Notes: a model not told the origin generated them from the sequence alone. 64,000 nt of DNA from Parasedimentitalea denitrificans (GCF_011813015.1 NZ_QHLQ01000007.1:122183-186182), one strand, 5' to 3'; counted from the first letter of the stretch, positions 44,614 to 54,613 are shown. Numbers and translations are program-made.

Positions 44614-47401
44614 TTCGGCGGCTGATGCCGTAACCCGCCATCCTCAGGCCTCTGGGCCATTGGTCTGCGATCCACTTTTGATCTTCGATACAACGAAGAT
44701 TCGAGAGCGGATTGCCGAACTAGCAACAGACCGGGAAAACGCATCGCTTCGGAGCGAGGTCGTCGCGCTGCTGCGGGACGCCAACAAGGCTGGGCGAAAA
44801 GTGATTGCCGAGGGCTTTGCCAAGTCGCCTTTCGACTCTCGGCCAGCGACACGATCATACACGTATCTTACTGACGGGCTTGTCACCTCGGCGCTATATG
44901 CGGCTAGCGAGCTGATGCACCCGTTGGGTAGCCCAACCCGGAGTGAGCGGATCGCCGTACTAGCTGTTGGCGGCTATGGTCGGGGTGAGATGGCCCCGTC
45001 ATCGGATGTCGATCTGTTGTTCCTGACACCCTACAAAATTACGGCCTGGGCCGAGAGTGTCATTGAATCGATGCTTTATATCCTGTGGGATCTTAAGCTG
45101 AAGGTCGGTCACGCCAGTCGCACAATTCAGGACTGTTTGCGTTTGGGGCGCGAAGATTTCACCATTCGCACTGCCATGCTGGAGCACAGGTTTCTGGCCG
45201 GGGACGAATTGCTGGGCGATGAAATGGATGAGCGACTAAAAGCTGATCTGTTTCAGGGCACTGCCCATGAATTCATTGAGGCCAAGCTGAGTGAGCGTGA
45301 GGCGCGCCATATCAAGCAAGGCCAGCGGTATATGGTTGAACCGAACGTCAAAGAAGGCAAAGGCGGATTGCGCGATTTGCAGTCGATGTACTGGATCGCC
45401 AAGTATCTGTATCAGGTGCAGGATACGGCCGAGCTGGTGCCACTGGGCCTGTTCGAACCCGAGGAATTCGATCTGTTTGCCAAGGCCGAGAACTTTCTTT
45501 GGGCGGTCCGGTCCCATCTGCATCTTTTGACCGGGCGGCCAACCGAAGTGCTGTCGTTCGATATGCAGGTCGAGGTTGCCGACAGGATGGGCTACCAAGA
45601 TAACGCCGGGCGCAGAGCGGTGGAAATCTTCATGCAAGATTACTTTCGCCAGGCCACTACGGTGGGAGACCTGACGCGCATCTTCCTGACCAAACTGGAG
45701 GCCACCCACCAGAAAGGTGCGCCGCTGCTTGAGCGTCTGTTCCGGCGTCGACCCCGTACCAAAGCGGGCTACAAGGTGGTCAATAACCGGCTTGATATTG
45801 CTGACCCAGACGAATTCCTGACCGACACGCTAAACCTGTTGCGACTATTCGAGGAAGCCCTGCGGACAGGTATGCTCATTCACCCTGATGCGATGCGTTT
45901 GGTGACTGCAAATCTTGACCTGATCGACGACAATTTCCGCAACACGCCCGAAGCCCGGCGTATTTTTCTGGATCTGCTGCTAAAACACGGTAACCCGGAG
46001 CGGGCGCTGCGACGGATGAACGAACTGGGGGTCCTGTCGGCCTTTTTGCCAGAGTTTGCGCCTATCGTGGCGATGATGCAGTTCAACATGTATCACTCGT
46101 ACACAGTGGACGAGCACACCATTCAGGTGATCTCAAACTTTGCTGCAATTGAGCGCGAAGAGCTGGAAGATGAATTACCCCTTAGCTCTAGAATTATGCG
46201 CAAGGGGTTGAACCGCAAGGTACTGATGGTGGCGATGCTGCTGCATGACATCGGCAAGGGACAGCCGGTTGACCATTCGATCCTAGGCGCACAGATCGCC
46301 CGCAAAGTGGCCCCGCGACTGGGCCTTAGCAAAACCGACAGCGAAACCGTGGAATGGTTGGTGCGGTATCACCTGCTGATGTCGGACATGGCGCAAAAAC
46401 GAGACATTGCCGACCCACGGACAGTGCGGGCCTTTGCCAAGGCCGTGAAAACGGTGAAACGGCTGGACCTGCTGACTGTGCTAACGGTTTGTGACATTCG
46501 CGGTGTTGGTCCCGATACCTGGAACAACTGGAAAGCGGCCCTGCTGCGCGCGCTGTACAAACAGACCCGCGAAGCGCTGGAAAACGGTATGGAGGCACTG
46601 AACCGCGAGCACCGCGGCGCCGGAGCCAAGAAGAACCTGCGCGAGGCACTGCCGGATTGGCCCAAAGCCCTGCTCAAGAAAGAGGCTGCTCGTCATTACT
46701 CTCCCTATTGGCAGGGGCTGCACTTGACGGCCCATGTCGATTTTGCGGAAATGCTGCGCGAGCTAGAGGAAAGCGACGATCCAACCGGGATTGTAATCCG
46801 TCTGTTCCCCGACGAAGACCGGGACGCAACGCGCGCTTGCTTTGTTATGCCTGACCACCCCGGAATATTCTCACGCGTAGCCGGGGCGTTAGCACTGGTT
46901 GGCGCCAATGTTGTTGATGCGCGCTCGTACACCACCAAAGACGGCTATGTCACCGATGCCTTTTGGATACAGGACGCCGACGGCAGCCCATTTGAGGCCG
47001 CACGCCTGCCGCGCCTAAGCCAGATGATCCGCAAAACGCTGAATGGTGAGGTCGTGGCGCGGGATGCGCTGAGTTCGCGAGACAAAATCAAGAAACGCGA
47101 ACGGGCGTTTAAAGTGCCGACCCATATCACCTTTGATAACGATGGTTCAGAAATCTACACCATCATCGAAGTCGACACCCGCGATCGACCTGGGCTGCTG
47201 TTTGACCTTGCCCGCACGCTATCCACCTCGAACGTTTATATCGCCAATGCGGTGATCGCGACCTATGGCGAACAGGTAGTGGATACATTCTACGTGAAAG
47301 ACATGTTCGGGCTGAAATACTACGCAGAGTCAAAGCAGAAATTTCTTGAGAAGAAGCTGCGTGAGGCAATCACCGAAGGTGCAAAACGGGCTCAATCATG
47401 A
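44573..47401 (+). CDS. glnD: Bifunctional uridylyltransferase/uridylyl-removing enzyme GlnD
   Basis: Sensor of glutamine that uridylylates and de-uridylylates PII, controlling nitrogen metabolism; 942 aa. It has the nucleotidyltransferase domain (GGYGRGEMAPSSDVDLLFL), the HD domain (MLLHDIGKGQPVDHS) and two C-terminal ACT domains (from about 765). Several starts are possible. The TTG at the position given has GGTGG 6 bases upstream and lies 41 bases inside the lpoA-like gene; a longer start at 44489 would reach further. murJ overlaps the stop. Confidence 0.95.
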   Translation: MNQPQAASPAQDRDSAADAVTRHPQASGPLVCDPLLIFDTTKIRERIAELATDRENASLRSEVVALLRDANKAGRKVIAEGFAKSPFDSRPATRSYTYLTDGLVTSALYAASELMHPLGSPTRSERIAVLAVGGYGRGEMAPSSDVDLLFLTPYKITAWAESVIESMLYILWDLKLKVGHASRTIQDCLRLGREDFTIRTAMLEHRFLAGDELLGDEMDERLKADLFQGTAHEFIEAKLSEREARHIKQGQRYMVEPNVKEGKGGLRDLQSMYWIAKYLYQVQDTAELVPLGLFEPEEFDLFAKAENFLWAVRSHLHLLTGRPTEVLSFDMQVEVADRMGYQDNAGRRAVEIFMQDYFRQATTVGDLTRIFLTKLEATHQKGAPLLERLFRRRPRTKAGYKVVNNRLDIADPDEFLTDTLNLLRLFEEALRTGMLIHPDAMRLVTANLDLIDDNFRNTPEARRIFLDLLLKHGNPERALRRMNELGVLSAFLPEFAPIVAMMQFNMYHSYTVDEHTIQVISNFAAIEREELEDELPLSSRIMRKGLNRKVLMVAMLLHDIGKGQPVDHSILGAQIARKVAPRLGLSKTDSETVEWLVRYHLLMSDMAQKRDIADPRTVRAFAKAVKTVKRLDLLTVLTVCDIRGVGPDTWNNWKAALLRALYKQTREALENGMEALNREHRGAGAKKNLREALPDWPKALLKKEAARHYSPYWQGLHLTAHVDFAEMLRELEESDDPTGIVIRLFPDEDRDATRACFVMPDHPGIFSRVAGALALVGANVVDARSYTTKDGYVTDAFWIQDADGSPFEAARLPRLSQMIRKTLNGEVVARDALSSRDKIKKRERAFKVPTHITFDNDGSEIYTIIEVDTRDRPGLLFDLARTLSTSNVYIANAVIATYGEQVVDTFYVKDMFGLKYYAESKQKFLEKKLREAITEGAKRAQS

Positions 47402-48948
47402 AACCCATAAAACTACTATCCGGGTTTCTGACCGTCGGGTTCTGGACGCTTGCCAGCCGGGTGCTGGGCTTTGCCCGTGAGATCTTGCTGACGGCCTATG
47501 TTGGCCCCGGCCCGGTGATGGATGCGTTCGTTGCAGCGTTTCGCCTGCCCAATATGTTCCGTCGATTCTTTGCCGAGGGCGCGTTTAACGCCGCCTTTGT
47601 GCCGATGTTCGCCAAAAAGCTAGAGGTCGGCGAGGACGCGCAAGGGTTTGCACAGGCGGCGTTCAACCTGCTGTTAATGGCGGTTTTGGTGCTGGTGGGT
47701 CTGGGCATGGTGTTCATGCCGGGGTTGGTCTGGGCCACTGCCAATGGCTTTGCTGGGGATGCGCGGTTCGACATGACCGTTGGTTTTGGCTACATCGTGT
47801 TCCCCTATATCCTGTTCATGTCGCTGGCGGCGTTGTTTTCGGGCGTGTTGAATGCCACTGGGCGCTTTGCTGCTGCTGCAGCCGCGCCAGTTTTGCTGAA
47901 TATTTTTGCCTGTACCGCGATGGTGGCGGGTGCCGTTGTGGGCGGCGAGGTAATCACCTGGCTTATCTGGACTATTCCAGTGGCGGGCGTGGCACAGTTG
48001 GCTTTGGTTTGGCGCGCCACGGAAAAAGCCGGCATTCGCCTGCGCCCCGGACGTCCACGACTGACACCTGAGATGCGAAACTTGGTACGTGTTGCCGTTC
48101 CCGCTGCGTTGGCAATGGGCGTCACCCAGATCAATCTGGTGGTCGGCCAGTTAGTAGCCTCGGATATAGAAAACGCTGTGAGTTGGTTGTTCGTCGCAGA
48201 CCGGCTGTATCAGCTGCCGCTAGGCGTTGTTGGCATTGCTGTGGGCATTGTGCTGCTACCGGATCTGTCACGGCGGTTGCGCGCCGGGGATGAGACCGGT
48301 GCAAGGGATGCTCTGTCCCGCGCAGGTGAGTTCTCGTTGATGCTGACCATCCCTTCAACCGTGGCGTTTCTGGTGATGCCAGTGCCGCTGATTTCGGTGC
48401 TGTATGAACGCGGAGCCACCGGCCCCGAGGATGTGGCAGCCATTGCGATGGCGGTGGCTGTCTATGGCGTTGGCCTGCCCTCGTTTGTGCTGCACAAGCT
48501 GTTGCAGCCTTTGTACTTCGCACGCGAGGACACCCGCTCGCCGTTCCACTATGCGTTGGTTGCAATGGTGGTGAATGCAGGGCTGGCCTTTGGTCTGAAA
48601 CCTTTTGTTGGCTGGATCGCCCCCGCCATCGCGGCTACGGCTGCAGGCTGGGTCATGGTGGCCATGTTGATGTTCGGCGCACGTGGTATGGGCGAAGTTG
48701 CCCGGTTTGACGCCCGCTTTCACCATCGCATTTGGCGTATCATCGCGGCGTCGGCTGTGATGGGTGCGGTTTTATTTGCTGTCACCACCCAGTTTGCTTG
48801 GGCTTTCAACCTGCCCAGCTGGCGTTATCTGGCCCTGCTTGGCCTGATTGTCTTGGGGGCCGTCAGCTACTTTGGCGCAGGTCAGGTACTGGGGGCCTTC
48901 AAACTGGGTGAGTTCAAGCGTGCCCTGCGACGGGGAAACCGCAGTTAA
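47398..48948 (+). CDS. murJ: Lipid II flippase MurJ
   Basis: Polytopic membrane flippase that moves lipid II to the periplasm, 516 aa, with about 14 helices. The MviN motifs AFRLPNMFRRFFAEGAFNAAFVP and the RLYQLPLGVVGIAVG stretch are present. The ATG overlaps the glnD stop (ATGA). Its gene ends 122 bases before the convergent rhomboid gene. Confidence 0.96.
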   Translation: MKPIKLLSGFLTVGFWTLASRVLGFAREILLTAYVGPGPVMDAFVAAFRLPNMFRRFFAEGAFNAAFVPMFAKKLEVGEDAQGFAQAAFNLLLMAVLVLVGLGMVFMPGLVWATANGFAGDARFDMTVGFGYIVFPYILFMSLAALFSGVLNATGRFAAAAAAPVLLNIFACTAMVAGAVVGGEVITWLIWTIPVAGVAQLALVWRATEKAGIRLRPGRPRLTPEMRNLVRVAVPAALAMGVTQINLVVGQLVASDIENAVSWLFVADRLYQLPLGVVGIAVGIVLLPDLSRRLRAGDETGARDALSRAGEFSLMLTIPSTVAFLVMPVPLISVLYERGATGPEDVAAIAMAVAVYGVGLPSFVLHKLLQPLYFAREDTRSPFHYALVAMVVNAGLAFGLKPFVGWIAPAIAATAAGWVMVAMLMFGARGMGEVARFDARFHHRIWRIIAASAVMGAVLFAVTTQFAWAFNLPSWRYLALLGLIVLGAVSYFGAGQVLGAFKLGEFKRALRRGNRS

Positions 48949-48986
48949 AGCCACCGCGATACTGAATTGGGCCTCCTTTGGCGACC

Positions 48987-49063
48987 GCGCCGCGCATCAG
49001 CGCGGCGCCATGCCCATCGCCTTTTGGTTCATCTTTGATGAGCCCACAGGGGGCGGGAGACCC
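48987..49063. repeat. Hairpin plus relative of the 70-bp repeat (copy C)
   Basis: A perfect 9-bp stem GCGCCGCGC/GCGCGGCGC with ATCA loop (48987-49008) is followed by a more diverged block with CATCTTTGATGAG and GGGCGGGAG. The order (G+C hairpin, ATG-containing centre, ATC-TGATGAG stem, GGCGGGAG) matches copies A and B at 15561 and 17594, but identity is much lower. Confidence 0.55.
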
Positions 49064-49069
49064 CAGTGT

Positions 49070-49756
49070 TTAATCCCGATGAATCTTGCCGCGCATCCGC
49101 GCCCAACCGCCGGGAGCCAGAAAGAACGACAGGCCAAATCCGGTGGCAAATCCAGCTAGGTCCGCCACCCAGTCTTTCTGCCCGCCCATGATCAGGCCAA
49201 ATAGCAACTGTATGCCCATCAAAAATGCGATCAGCGTAAAGGCCCGGCTTTGCTGTGCCCCAACCATCCCCAGCGACCGCCACAGGATAAAGGTAAAGGC
49301 ACCGATCAGACCGTAAACGGCGGGAAATCCGCCAAAAAGTGGGAACTGAGAGCTCACCAACACCGCATAGCCAACCGCACCGCCGATACCTGACAGCAGG
49401 AAAATCACCACCATGGCCACATCCCCCATGACCTCGCCCACCATTTTGCCCATGGCCAGCACAAACACGCAGACAAACAATGCCTGCGTAAAGGCACCGT
49501 GCACAAAAGCATATGAGACGAACCGGATCAGGTGTTCCATTGGCCAATGACCAGTCTCCCACATCCACCAGAATATCTCGGAGGAGAATCCATAGACCTG
49601 CAGCGCCTCTAACCGCCAGCCAACCGCACCGGGGCCACCGATGATACCGCGGGTTCCCAGCGAAAAGGCGGCCTCGATCCCCATGATGATCAGTACCAGC
49701 GCGACCACGGCCGGTGGCAGTGGATTAACTGGGGCTGGGTTGGGATTGCTGCTCAT
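49070..49756 (-). CDS. Rhomboid-family membrane protein, apparently lacking catalytic residues
   Basis: A 228-residue protein with six hydrophobic helices of rhomboid type. The segment that normally holds the Gly-x-Ser-Gly nucleophile motif reads GGFPAVYGLIGAF at about 142-153, and the usual catalytic His (in A-H-L-G-G-F) is Asp199 in ADLAGF. So both residues of the Ser-His dyad look replaced and the protein is probably a pseudoprotease. It is divergent from trpS and convergent with murJ. The alignment was by eye and could be off by one or two residues. Confidence 0.82.
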   Translation of the reverse strand: MSSNPNPAPVNPLPPAVVALVLIIMGIEAAFSLGTRGIIGGPGAVGWRLEALQVYGFSSEIFWWMWETGHWPMEHLIRFVSYAFVHGAFTQALFVCVFVLAMGKMVGEVMGDVAMVVIFLLSGIGGAVGYAVLVSSQFPLFGGFPAVYGLIGAFTFILWRSLGMVGAQQSRAFTLIAFLMGIQLLFGLIMGGQKDWVADLAGFATGFGLSFFLAPGGWARMRGKIHRD

Positions 49757-49880
49757 ATTGTTAACTCCTTAGCCACTAACGGCTGTGTTTGACCCTCTCA
49801 GGCCTTGGCGCCTGTTGACGATGGGTGATCCCATGGGTAAGCCACCGGGGATCGTATTTCCAGACGGGAGTTCTCGCCAG

Positions 49881-50909
49881 ATGAGCGAAACCAGTTTTAC
49901 CCCGCGTGTATTTTCGGGCATTCAGCCGTCCGGCAACCTGCACCTGGGCAACTACTTGGGCGCTATCAAGCGCTTTGTCGATATGCAGGGCTCAGATTTT
50001 GAGACCGTTTATTGCATGGTGGACATGCATGCGATCACTGTCTGGCAAAACCCTCAAGATCTGATGAAATCCACCCGCGAACTGTGTGCCGGATTCATCG
50101 CCAGTGGCATCGACCCTGAGCAGTCAATCCTGATCAACCAGAGCCAAGTGCCCGAGCATGCCCAACTGGCATGGGTCTTCAACTGCGTCGCCCGCATGGG
50201 CTGGATGCAGCGCATGACCCAGTTCAAGGATAAGGCCGGTAAGAACGCCCAGAACGCGTCGCTAGGGCTGTTTGCCTACCCTGCGTTGATGGCCGCTGAT
50301 ATTCTGATCTACCACGCAACCCACGTGCCCGTGGGTGACGACCAGAAACAGCACCTGGAGCTGACCCGAGACATCGCGGCCAAGTTCAACCATGACTATG
50401 GCGTTGATTTCTTCCCGATGACCGAACCGGTGATCGAAGGTGCCGCTACACGGGTGATGAGCCTGCGCGACGGCTCAAAGAAAATGTCAAAGTCAGATGC
50501 GTCAGATGCCAGCCGTATCAACATGACCGACGATGCTGACACATTGGCAAAGAAGATCCGCAAGGCGAAAACCGACCCGGATGCACTGCCAAGCGAGGCC
50601 AAGGGCCTGGAAGAGCGTCCCGAGGCGCGAAACCTGATCAATATCTACGCCGCATTGAACGACCAAAGCGTCGAAGAAGTACTGGCAGATGTTGGTGGCA
50701 AGCAGTTTGGCGAGTTCAAACCCATGCTAGCCGATCTGGCCGTGTCCAAGCTGGCGCCTATTGCGGGCGAAATGGCAAGATTGATGGATGATCAGACAGA
50801 GATTGACCGCATCCTTGCTCGTGGTGCAGAACGGGCGAGAGAGATCACTGCGCCGATTCTGCGCAAGACATATGACATTGTGGGTATGGTTCCGCCAGCC
50901 GCAGTGTAA
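49881..50909 (+). CDS. trpS: Tryptophanyl-tRNA synthetase
   Basis: Class I aminoacyl-tRNA synthetase for tryptophan, 342 aa. HIGH signature [12 protein letters not shown] near residues 15-26 and KMSKS as [10 protein letters not shown] near residue 200. The ATG has GGGAG 10 bases upstream; an in-frame start 32 codons earlier gives an extension without family similarity. Downstream is a cold-shock gene. Confidence 0.96.
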   Translation: MSETSFTPRVFSGIQPSGNLHLGNYLGAIKRFVDMQGSDFETVYCMVDMHAITVWQNPQDLMKSTRELCAGFIASGIDPEQSILINQSQVPEHAQLAWVFNCVARMGWMQRMTQFKDKAGKNAQNASLGLFAYPALMAADILIYHATHVPVGDDQKQHLELTRDIAAKFNHDYGVDFFPMTEPVIEGAATRVMSLRDGSKKMSKSDASDASRINMTDDADTLAKKIRKAKTDPDALPSEAKGLEERPEARNLINIYAALNDQSVEEVLADVGGKQFGEFKPMLADLAVSKLAPIAGEMARLMDDQTEIDRILARGAERAREITAPILRKTYDIVGMVPPAAV

Positions 50910-50967
50910 TAACTGAGTTAAAACAAGTCCTTGCACGTTGCTTGGGCGATATACTGGAGAAAATCGG

Positions 50968-51174
50968 ATGGCCAACGGCACCGTAAAATGGTTCAACGCA
51001 ACTAAAGGCTACGGCTTTATCGAGCCTGAAAATGGCGGAAAAGACGTATTTGTACACATTTCTGCTGTTGAGCGTTCGGGTCTGAACGGCTTGAACGACA
51101 ACCAGAAAGTTTCCTACGAGCTGGAAACTGGCCGTGACGGCAAAGAATCTGCTGGTTCGCTGGAACTGCTGTAA
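50968..51174 (+). CDS. cspA: Cold-shock domain protein, 68 aa
   Basis: Second paralogue of the cold-shock family in the window, with RNP1 KGYGFI and RNP2 VFVHI. GGAGAA stands 7-8 bases before the ATG. About four fifths identical in sequence to the one at 785-991 by eye. It follows trpS by 58 bases and ends with its own strong terminator, so it is probably a separate, highly expressed unit. Confidence 0.95.
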   Translation: MANGTVKWFNATKGYGFIEPENGGKDVFVHISAVERSGLNGLNDNQKVSYELETGRDGKESAGSLELL

Positions 51175-51207
51175 GGCAGTACTGCGGCTTCGGCTGTAGA
51201 AGTTTTA

Positions 51208-51238
51208 AAGGCCACCCTTTTCCCAAGGGTGGCCTTTT
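51208..51238 (+). terminator. Intrinsic terminator of the cold-shock gene
   Basis: A perfect stem AAGGCCACCCTT/AAGGGTGGCCTT with a short C-rich loop and a T run, 34 bases after the stop. Confidence 0.9.
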
Positions 51239-51354
51239 CCTTTGGAGCGGTAAAAGTCAGGGGCGCCCGCCCACTTAGCTGGTCTTACTCAGACCACCTT
51301 CGCCGTTGGGCATGGCAGTGCACCTGCGGCGCACTGCGGGCGTTTATTGATCGG

Positions 51355-51951
51355 TCAGAGCCCGCCAACGCCCTGCAGGGTCAGGTTGGCAACGGTTTTG
51401 GCATATTCTTCACGCGCCTGCGATCCTGCGCCCGAGTTCCACATGTAGTACCAATTCAGCATACCAAACACCGACATGGTCGCTGAACGTAATTTGGCTG
51501 CGTCATCTACAAACACCTGTGGCGCGGCGCGGCTTAGCGCATCGCTGAGAAACTGAACCAGCTCGCGCTGGTATCCCCTCAGCAAGGCCTGCTGTTCATT
51601 GGGCAAGGCGGTCATAGAGCTGATCTGGACCTTATGCTCGTGATCGGCCCCCTGATAGGCCAGCAAGATCCCAGCCACGATTTGGTGCACCTGCTGATCC
51701 GGCTCTAACCCCTGAACATCAATACTGCAAACACGGTCGCGCAGGTCGCGCAAGTAACAGTCGAGAATATCGAACAGGATGGCGTCCTTACTATCGTAGT
51801 AGTGATAGATATTCGCCTTTGAAATCCCGCACTCCCGCGCCAATTGGGTCATCGAGGCGCGGTCAAAACCCTGATCGGCGAACACCTTGGCCGCCGACTT
51901 CAGGATCTGACTGCGTTTCTGGTCGTGGTCTTTGGCAATCGTTCGGGCCAT
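51355..51951 (-). CDS. paaR: TetR-family regulator of phenylacetate genes (PaaR-like)
   Basis: A 198-residue TetR-type regulator. Helix-turn-helix at about 15-60 (ILKSAAKVFADQGFDRASMT, ARECGISKANIYHYYDSKDA), then a ligand domain, presumably sensing phenylacetyl-CoA. It starts just after the paaK stop on the same strand, so it is encoded in the paaK-paaI-paaG unit and its likely operator is before paaZ. The ATG in MARTIAKDHD is preferred over an upstream in-frame start. Symbol by context. Confidence 0.85.
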   Translation of the reverse strand: MARTIAKDHDQKRSQILKSAAKVFADQGFDRASMTQLARECGISKANIYHYYDSKDAILFDILDCYLRDLRDRVCSIDVQGLEPDQQVHQIVAGILLAYQGADHEHKVQISSMTALPNEQQALLRGYQRELVQFLSDALSRAAPQVFVDDAAKLRSATMSVFGMLNWYYMWNSGAGSQAREEYAKTVANLTLQGVGGL

Positions 51952-51955
51952 TCCC

Positions 51956-53266
51956 TTATCCTTTGTCGCGGTTGTCGATGACCCGTACAGCCTTTCCCTG
52001 TGACCGCGCAACCGACCCCGGGTCGCCGACGATGATTTCCGTCGAAACCCCGACCATATCCTTGATGTGCTTGTTCAGCATGCGCGACGCGGCCGTCTTG
52101 GATAGCTCGTCCGCCGCACCGGGTGCGGCCTCTACAAAGACCCGCATCGCATCCATGCGGCCGGATTTGTACAGCTCGATCTGGAAATACGGGGCCAGAC
52201 CACCTGTGGCCATAACCTGTTCTTCGATCTGGGTTGGGAACACGTTGACGCCGCGCAGGATGATCATGTCATCCGACCGGCCAGTGATTTTCTCCATCCG
52301 CCGCATGGTCCGCGCGGTACCCGGCAATAAACGAGTCAGGTCTCGGGTGCGATACCGCACCATCGGCAGGCCTTCTTTGGTGAGTGTGGTGAAAACCAGC
52401 TCGCCCATCTCGCCATCCTCAACGACCTCTCCAGTATTAGGGTCGATGATCTCGGGGTAGAAATGATCCTCCCAGATGTGCAGACCATCCTTGGTCTCGA
52501 CACATTCGTTGGCCACACCCGGCCCCATGATTTCAGACAGCCCATAGATGTCGACCGCGTGCATATCAAACGCAGCCTCGACCTCTAACCGCATGGCATT
52601 GGTCCAGGGTTCAGCTCCGAATATGCCAACCGACAGCGAGCTTTCGCGCGGGTCTAGCCCCTGTTTGTGGAACTGCTCTAGAATGTTGAGCATGTAGGAC
52701 GGCGTCACCATGATCCCGTCGGGTTTGAAATCTGTGATCAGGCCCACCTGCTTCTCGGTCTGGCCGCCGCCCATCGGCACCACTGTCGCGCCCAGGCGTT
52801 CGATGCCGTAATGCGCACCCAGCCCGCCGGTGAACAAGCCATAGCCATAGGCGTTATGCACCATGTCCCCTTTGCGCAGGCCCGAGGCCCGCAAAGAGCG
52901 CGCCACCAGATCCGCCCAGTTATCAATATCATTCTGGGTATAGCCCACAACGGTCGCCTTACCCGTGGTGCCGGACGAGGCATGCAAACGAATAATCTGA
53001 TCCTGTGGAACAGCAAACAGGCCAAAGGGGTAATTGTCGCGCAGGTCGTTTTTGTAGGTGAACGGGAACTTGGCCAGATCCGCCAGCGATTTCAGATCAT
53101 CCGGATGCACGCCAGCCTCGTCAAACCGCTGTTTGTACATCGCCACATTGTCATAGGCATGGCGCAGCGAGGTCTTCAGACGCTCTAGCTGCAGGGCGCG
53201 GATTTCATCGACTGAGGCGATTTCAATCGGGTCCAGGTCAGCCTTGTTTGGGGTCAAATCTTTCAT
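51956..53266 (-). CDS. paaK: Phenylacetate--CoA ligase
   Basis: Activates phenylacetate to phenylacetyl-CoA with ATP, the entry step of aerobic hybrid degradation; 436 aa. The adenylation signature HASSGTTGKATVVGYT and YGLSEIMGPGVANEC are clear. It is between paaI and paaR on the same strand. Confidence 0.96.
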   Translation of the reverse strand: MKDLTPNKADLDPIEIASVDEIRALQLERLKTSLRHAYDNVAMYKQRFDEAGVHPDDLKSLADLAKFPFTYKNDLRDNYPFGLFAVPQDQIIRLHASSGTTGKATVVGYTQNDIDNWADLVARSLRASGLRKGDMVHNAYGYGLFTGGLGAHYGIERLGATVVPMGGGQTEKQVGLITDFKPDGIMVTPSYMLNILEQFHKQGLDPRESSLSVGIFGAEPWTNAMRLEVEAAFDMHAVDIYGLSEIMGPGVANECVETKDGLHIWEDHFYPEIIDPNTGEVVEDGEMGELVFTTLTKEGLPMVRYRTRDLTRLLPGTARTMRRMEKITGRSDDMIILRGVNVFPTQIEEQVMATGGLAPYFQIELYKSGRMDAMRVFVEAAPGAADELSKTAASRMLNKHIKDMVGVSTEIIVGDPGSVARSQGKAVRVIDNRDKG

Positions 53267-53281
53267 GGCGTCGTCCTCATC

Positions 53282-53707
53282 TCATTCGTCAAATAACTGG
53301 CCCTTGATCGCGCGGGACATGCCCCGGAACTCGGCGATCTGTTGGCCCTGTTGGTTGGTCACTGTCACGTCATAGATGCCGCTGCGCCCGGTCAGCGAGA
53401 CCTCACGCGCGATGGCGGTCAGCCTGTCGCCCAAGCGACCCGGTGCGGTAAAGCTGATCATGTTGTGCTGCGCGACGGTTGACTGATTGCGGCTGTTGCA
53501 GGCAAAGGCAAAGGCGCTGTCGGCTAGCATGAATGTCACGCCGCCATGGCAAATGCCATGGCCATTACAATGGTGCTGTTCCACCGTTAGCTCAATGACG
53601 CTCTCCCCCTCGTCCTTGTGAGTGATCTCCATCCCCGCCCATTTTGAGGCATGGTCATCGGCCCACATGGCGGCGGCGGCTTTTTCAGCCCGTTGTTTTG
53701 GCGTCAT
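53282..53707 (-). CDS. paaI: Hydroxyphenylacetyl-CoA thioesterase PaaI
   Basis: Hotdog-fold thioesterase that removes dead-end CoA thioesters in phenylacetate breakdown; 141 aa, with HCNGHGICHGGVTFMLADSA, which holds the active-site Asn/Asp/His segment. Two ATGs lie close; MTPKQRAEKAAAA is preferred because GGGGA stands 8 bases upstream. Its start overlaps the paaG stop, so they are cotranslated. Confidence 0.93.
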   Translation of the reverse strand: MTPKQRAEKAAAAMWADDHASKWAGMEITHKDEGESVIELTVEQHHCNGHGICHGGVTFMLADSAFAFACNSRNQSTVAQHNMISFTAPGRLGDRLTAIAREVSLTGRSGIYDVTVTNQQGQQIAEFRGMSRAIKGQLFDE

Positions 53708-53709
53708 CG

Positions 53710-54495
53710 TCATTTCCCCTGAAACACCGCGGCGCGTTTTTCCAGAAAGGCCGATACGCCCTCGGCGTAGTCCGCGCTTTCGCCGCATGTCTTCATAGCG
53801 ACCGCTTCGACCTCGAGATGGTCATCCAAGGTGTTGATGGCCGAGGCCTGGATGCACTGTTTTGTCATCCCCAAACCCAATGTCGGGCCATTGGCCAGCT
53901 TTTCTGCCAGAGCACGCGCTTCATCCATCAGATCCTCATCTGGCAGGGCCTTCCAGATCAGTCCCCAGTCTGCCGCCTTTTCTGCCGATAGCGGTTCGCC
54001 GGTCATCGCCAACCCCTTGGCGCGCGCTTCGCCCACCAAATGCGGCAAATGCCAGCTGCCGCCGGTATCGGGGATCAGGCCGACCTTGGCAAAGGACTGG
54101 ATGAACTTGGCGCTGTGTCCTGCCATGACGATGTCACAGGCCAGCGACAGGTTGGCCCCGGCCCCCGCCGCCACACCGTTTACTGCGCAGATCACTGGGA
54201 AATTCAACGACCGAATCAGCCGCACCAGCGGCGCGTAGAATGTGCGCACCGTGTTGCCCAAATCAGGCGGGCCTTCCATCTTGGACGGGTCCCGGTCTCC
54301 CAGATCCTGCCCCGCACAAAACCCGCGACCAGCACCTGTCAGTACGATGGCGCGGGTTCCCGTGTCGCGCGCGCCTTGAATGACCGAGCGCAGCGCATAG
54401 TGCATTTCGTCGTTAAAAGAATTCAGCCGGTCTGGGCGATTCAGGGTGATCTCGATCCAGTTGCCGTGATCCACTGTCAGAATTGTATCGCTCAT
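53710..54495 (-). CDS. paaG: 2-(1,2-epoxy-1,2-dihydrophenyl)acetyl-CoA isomerase PaaG
   Basis: Crotonase-family isomerase that opens the epoxide ring of the pathway intermediate to oxepin-CoA; 261 aa. The oxyanion-hole segment GAGRGFCAGQDLGDR and GLIPDTGGSWHLP are typical. An adjacent ATG could also serve; the second is preferred, with GGGGGA at 6-7 bases. First gene of the minus-strand paa unit; the divergent paaZ is 118 bases away. Confidence 0.94.
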   Translation of the reverse strand: MSDTILTVDHGNWIEITLNRPDRLNSFNDEMHYALRSVIQGARDTGTRAIVLTGAGRGFCAGQDLGDRDPSKMEGPPDLGNTVRTFYAPLVRLIRSLNFPVICAVNGVAAGAGANLSLACDIVMAGHSAKFIQSFAKVGLIPDTGGSWHLPHLVGEARAKGLAMTGEPLSAEKAADWGLIWKALPDEDLMDEARALAEKLANGPTLGLGMTKQCIQASAINTLDDHLEVEAVAMKTCGESADYAEGVSAFLEKRAAVFQGK

Positions 54496-54552
54496 CATTC
54501 TTCCCCCTGAAATTGCAGCCCCAAAAGGCGCTTGAACAAATTTCTTGCATAA

Positions 54553-54569
54553 ACCGACCGGTTGGTCAA
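54553..54569. promoter_or_regulatory. Probable PaaR operator between paaG and paaZ
   Basis: ACCGACCGGTTGGTCAA contains the near-perfect inverted repeat ACCGACC/GGTTGGT in the divergent paaG-paaZ region, of the kind bound by TetR-type PaaR proteins. It is the only such site seen here, so one dimer would govern both directions. Confidence 0.65.
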
Positions 54570-54613
54570 TAAATTCCACAACCAATTTCAGCCTATCATG
54601 AACGGAGCGCGTT

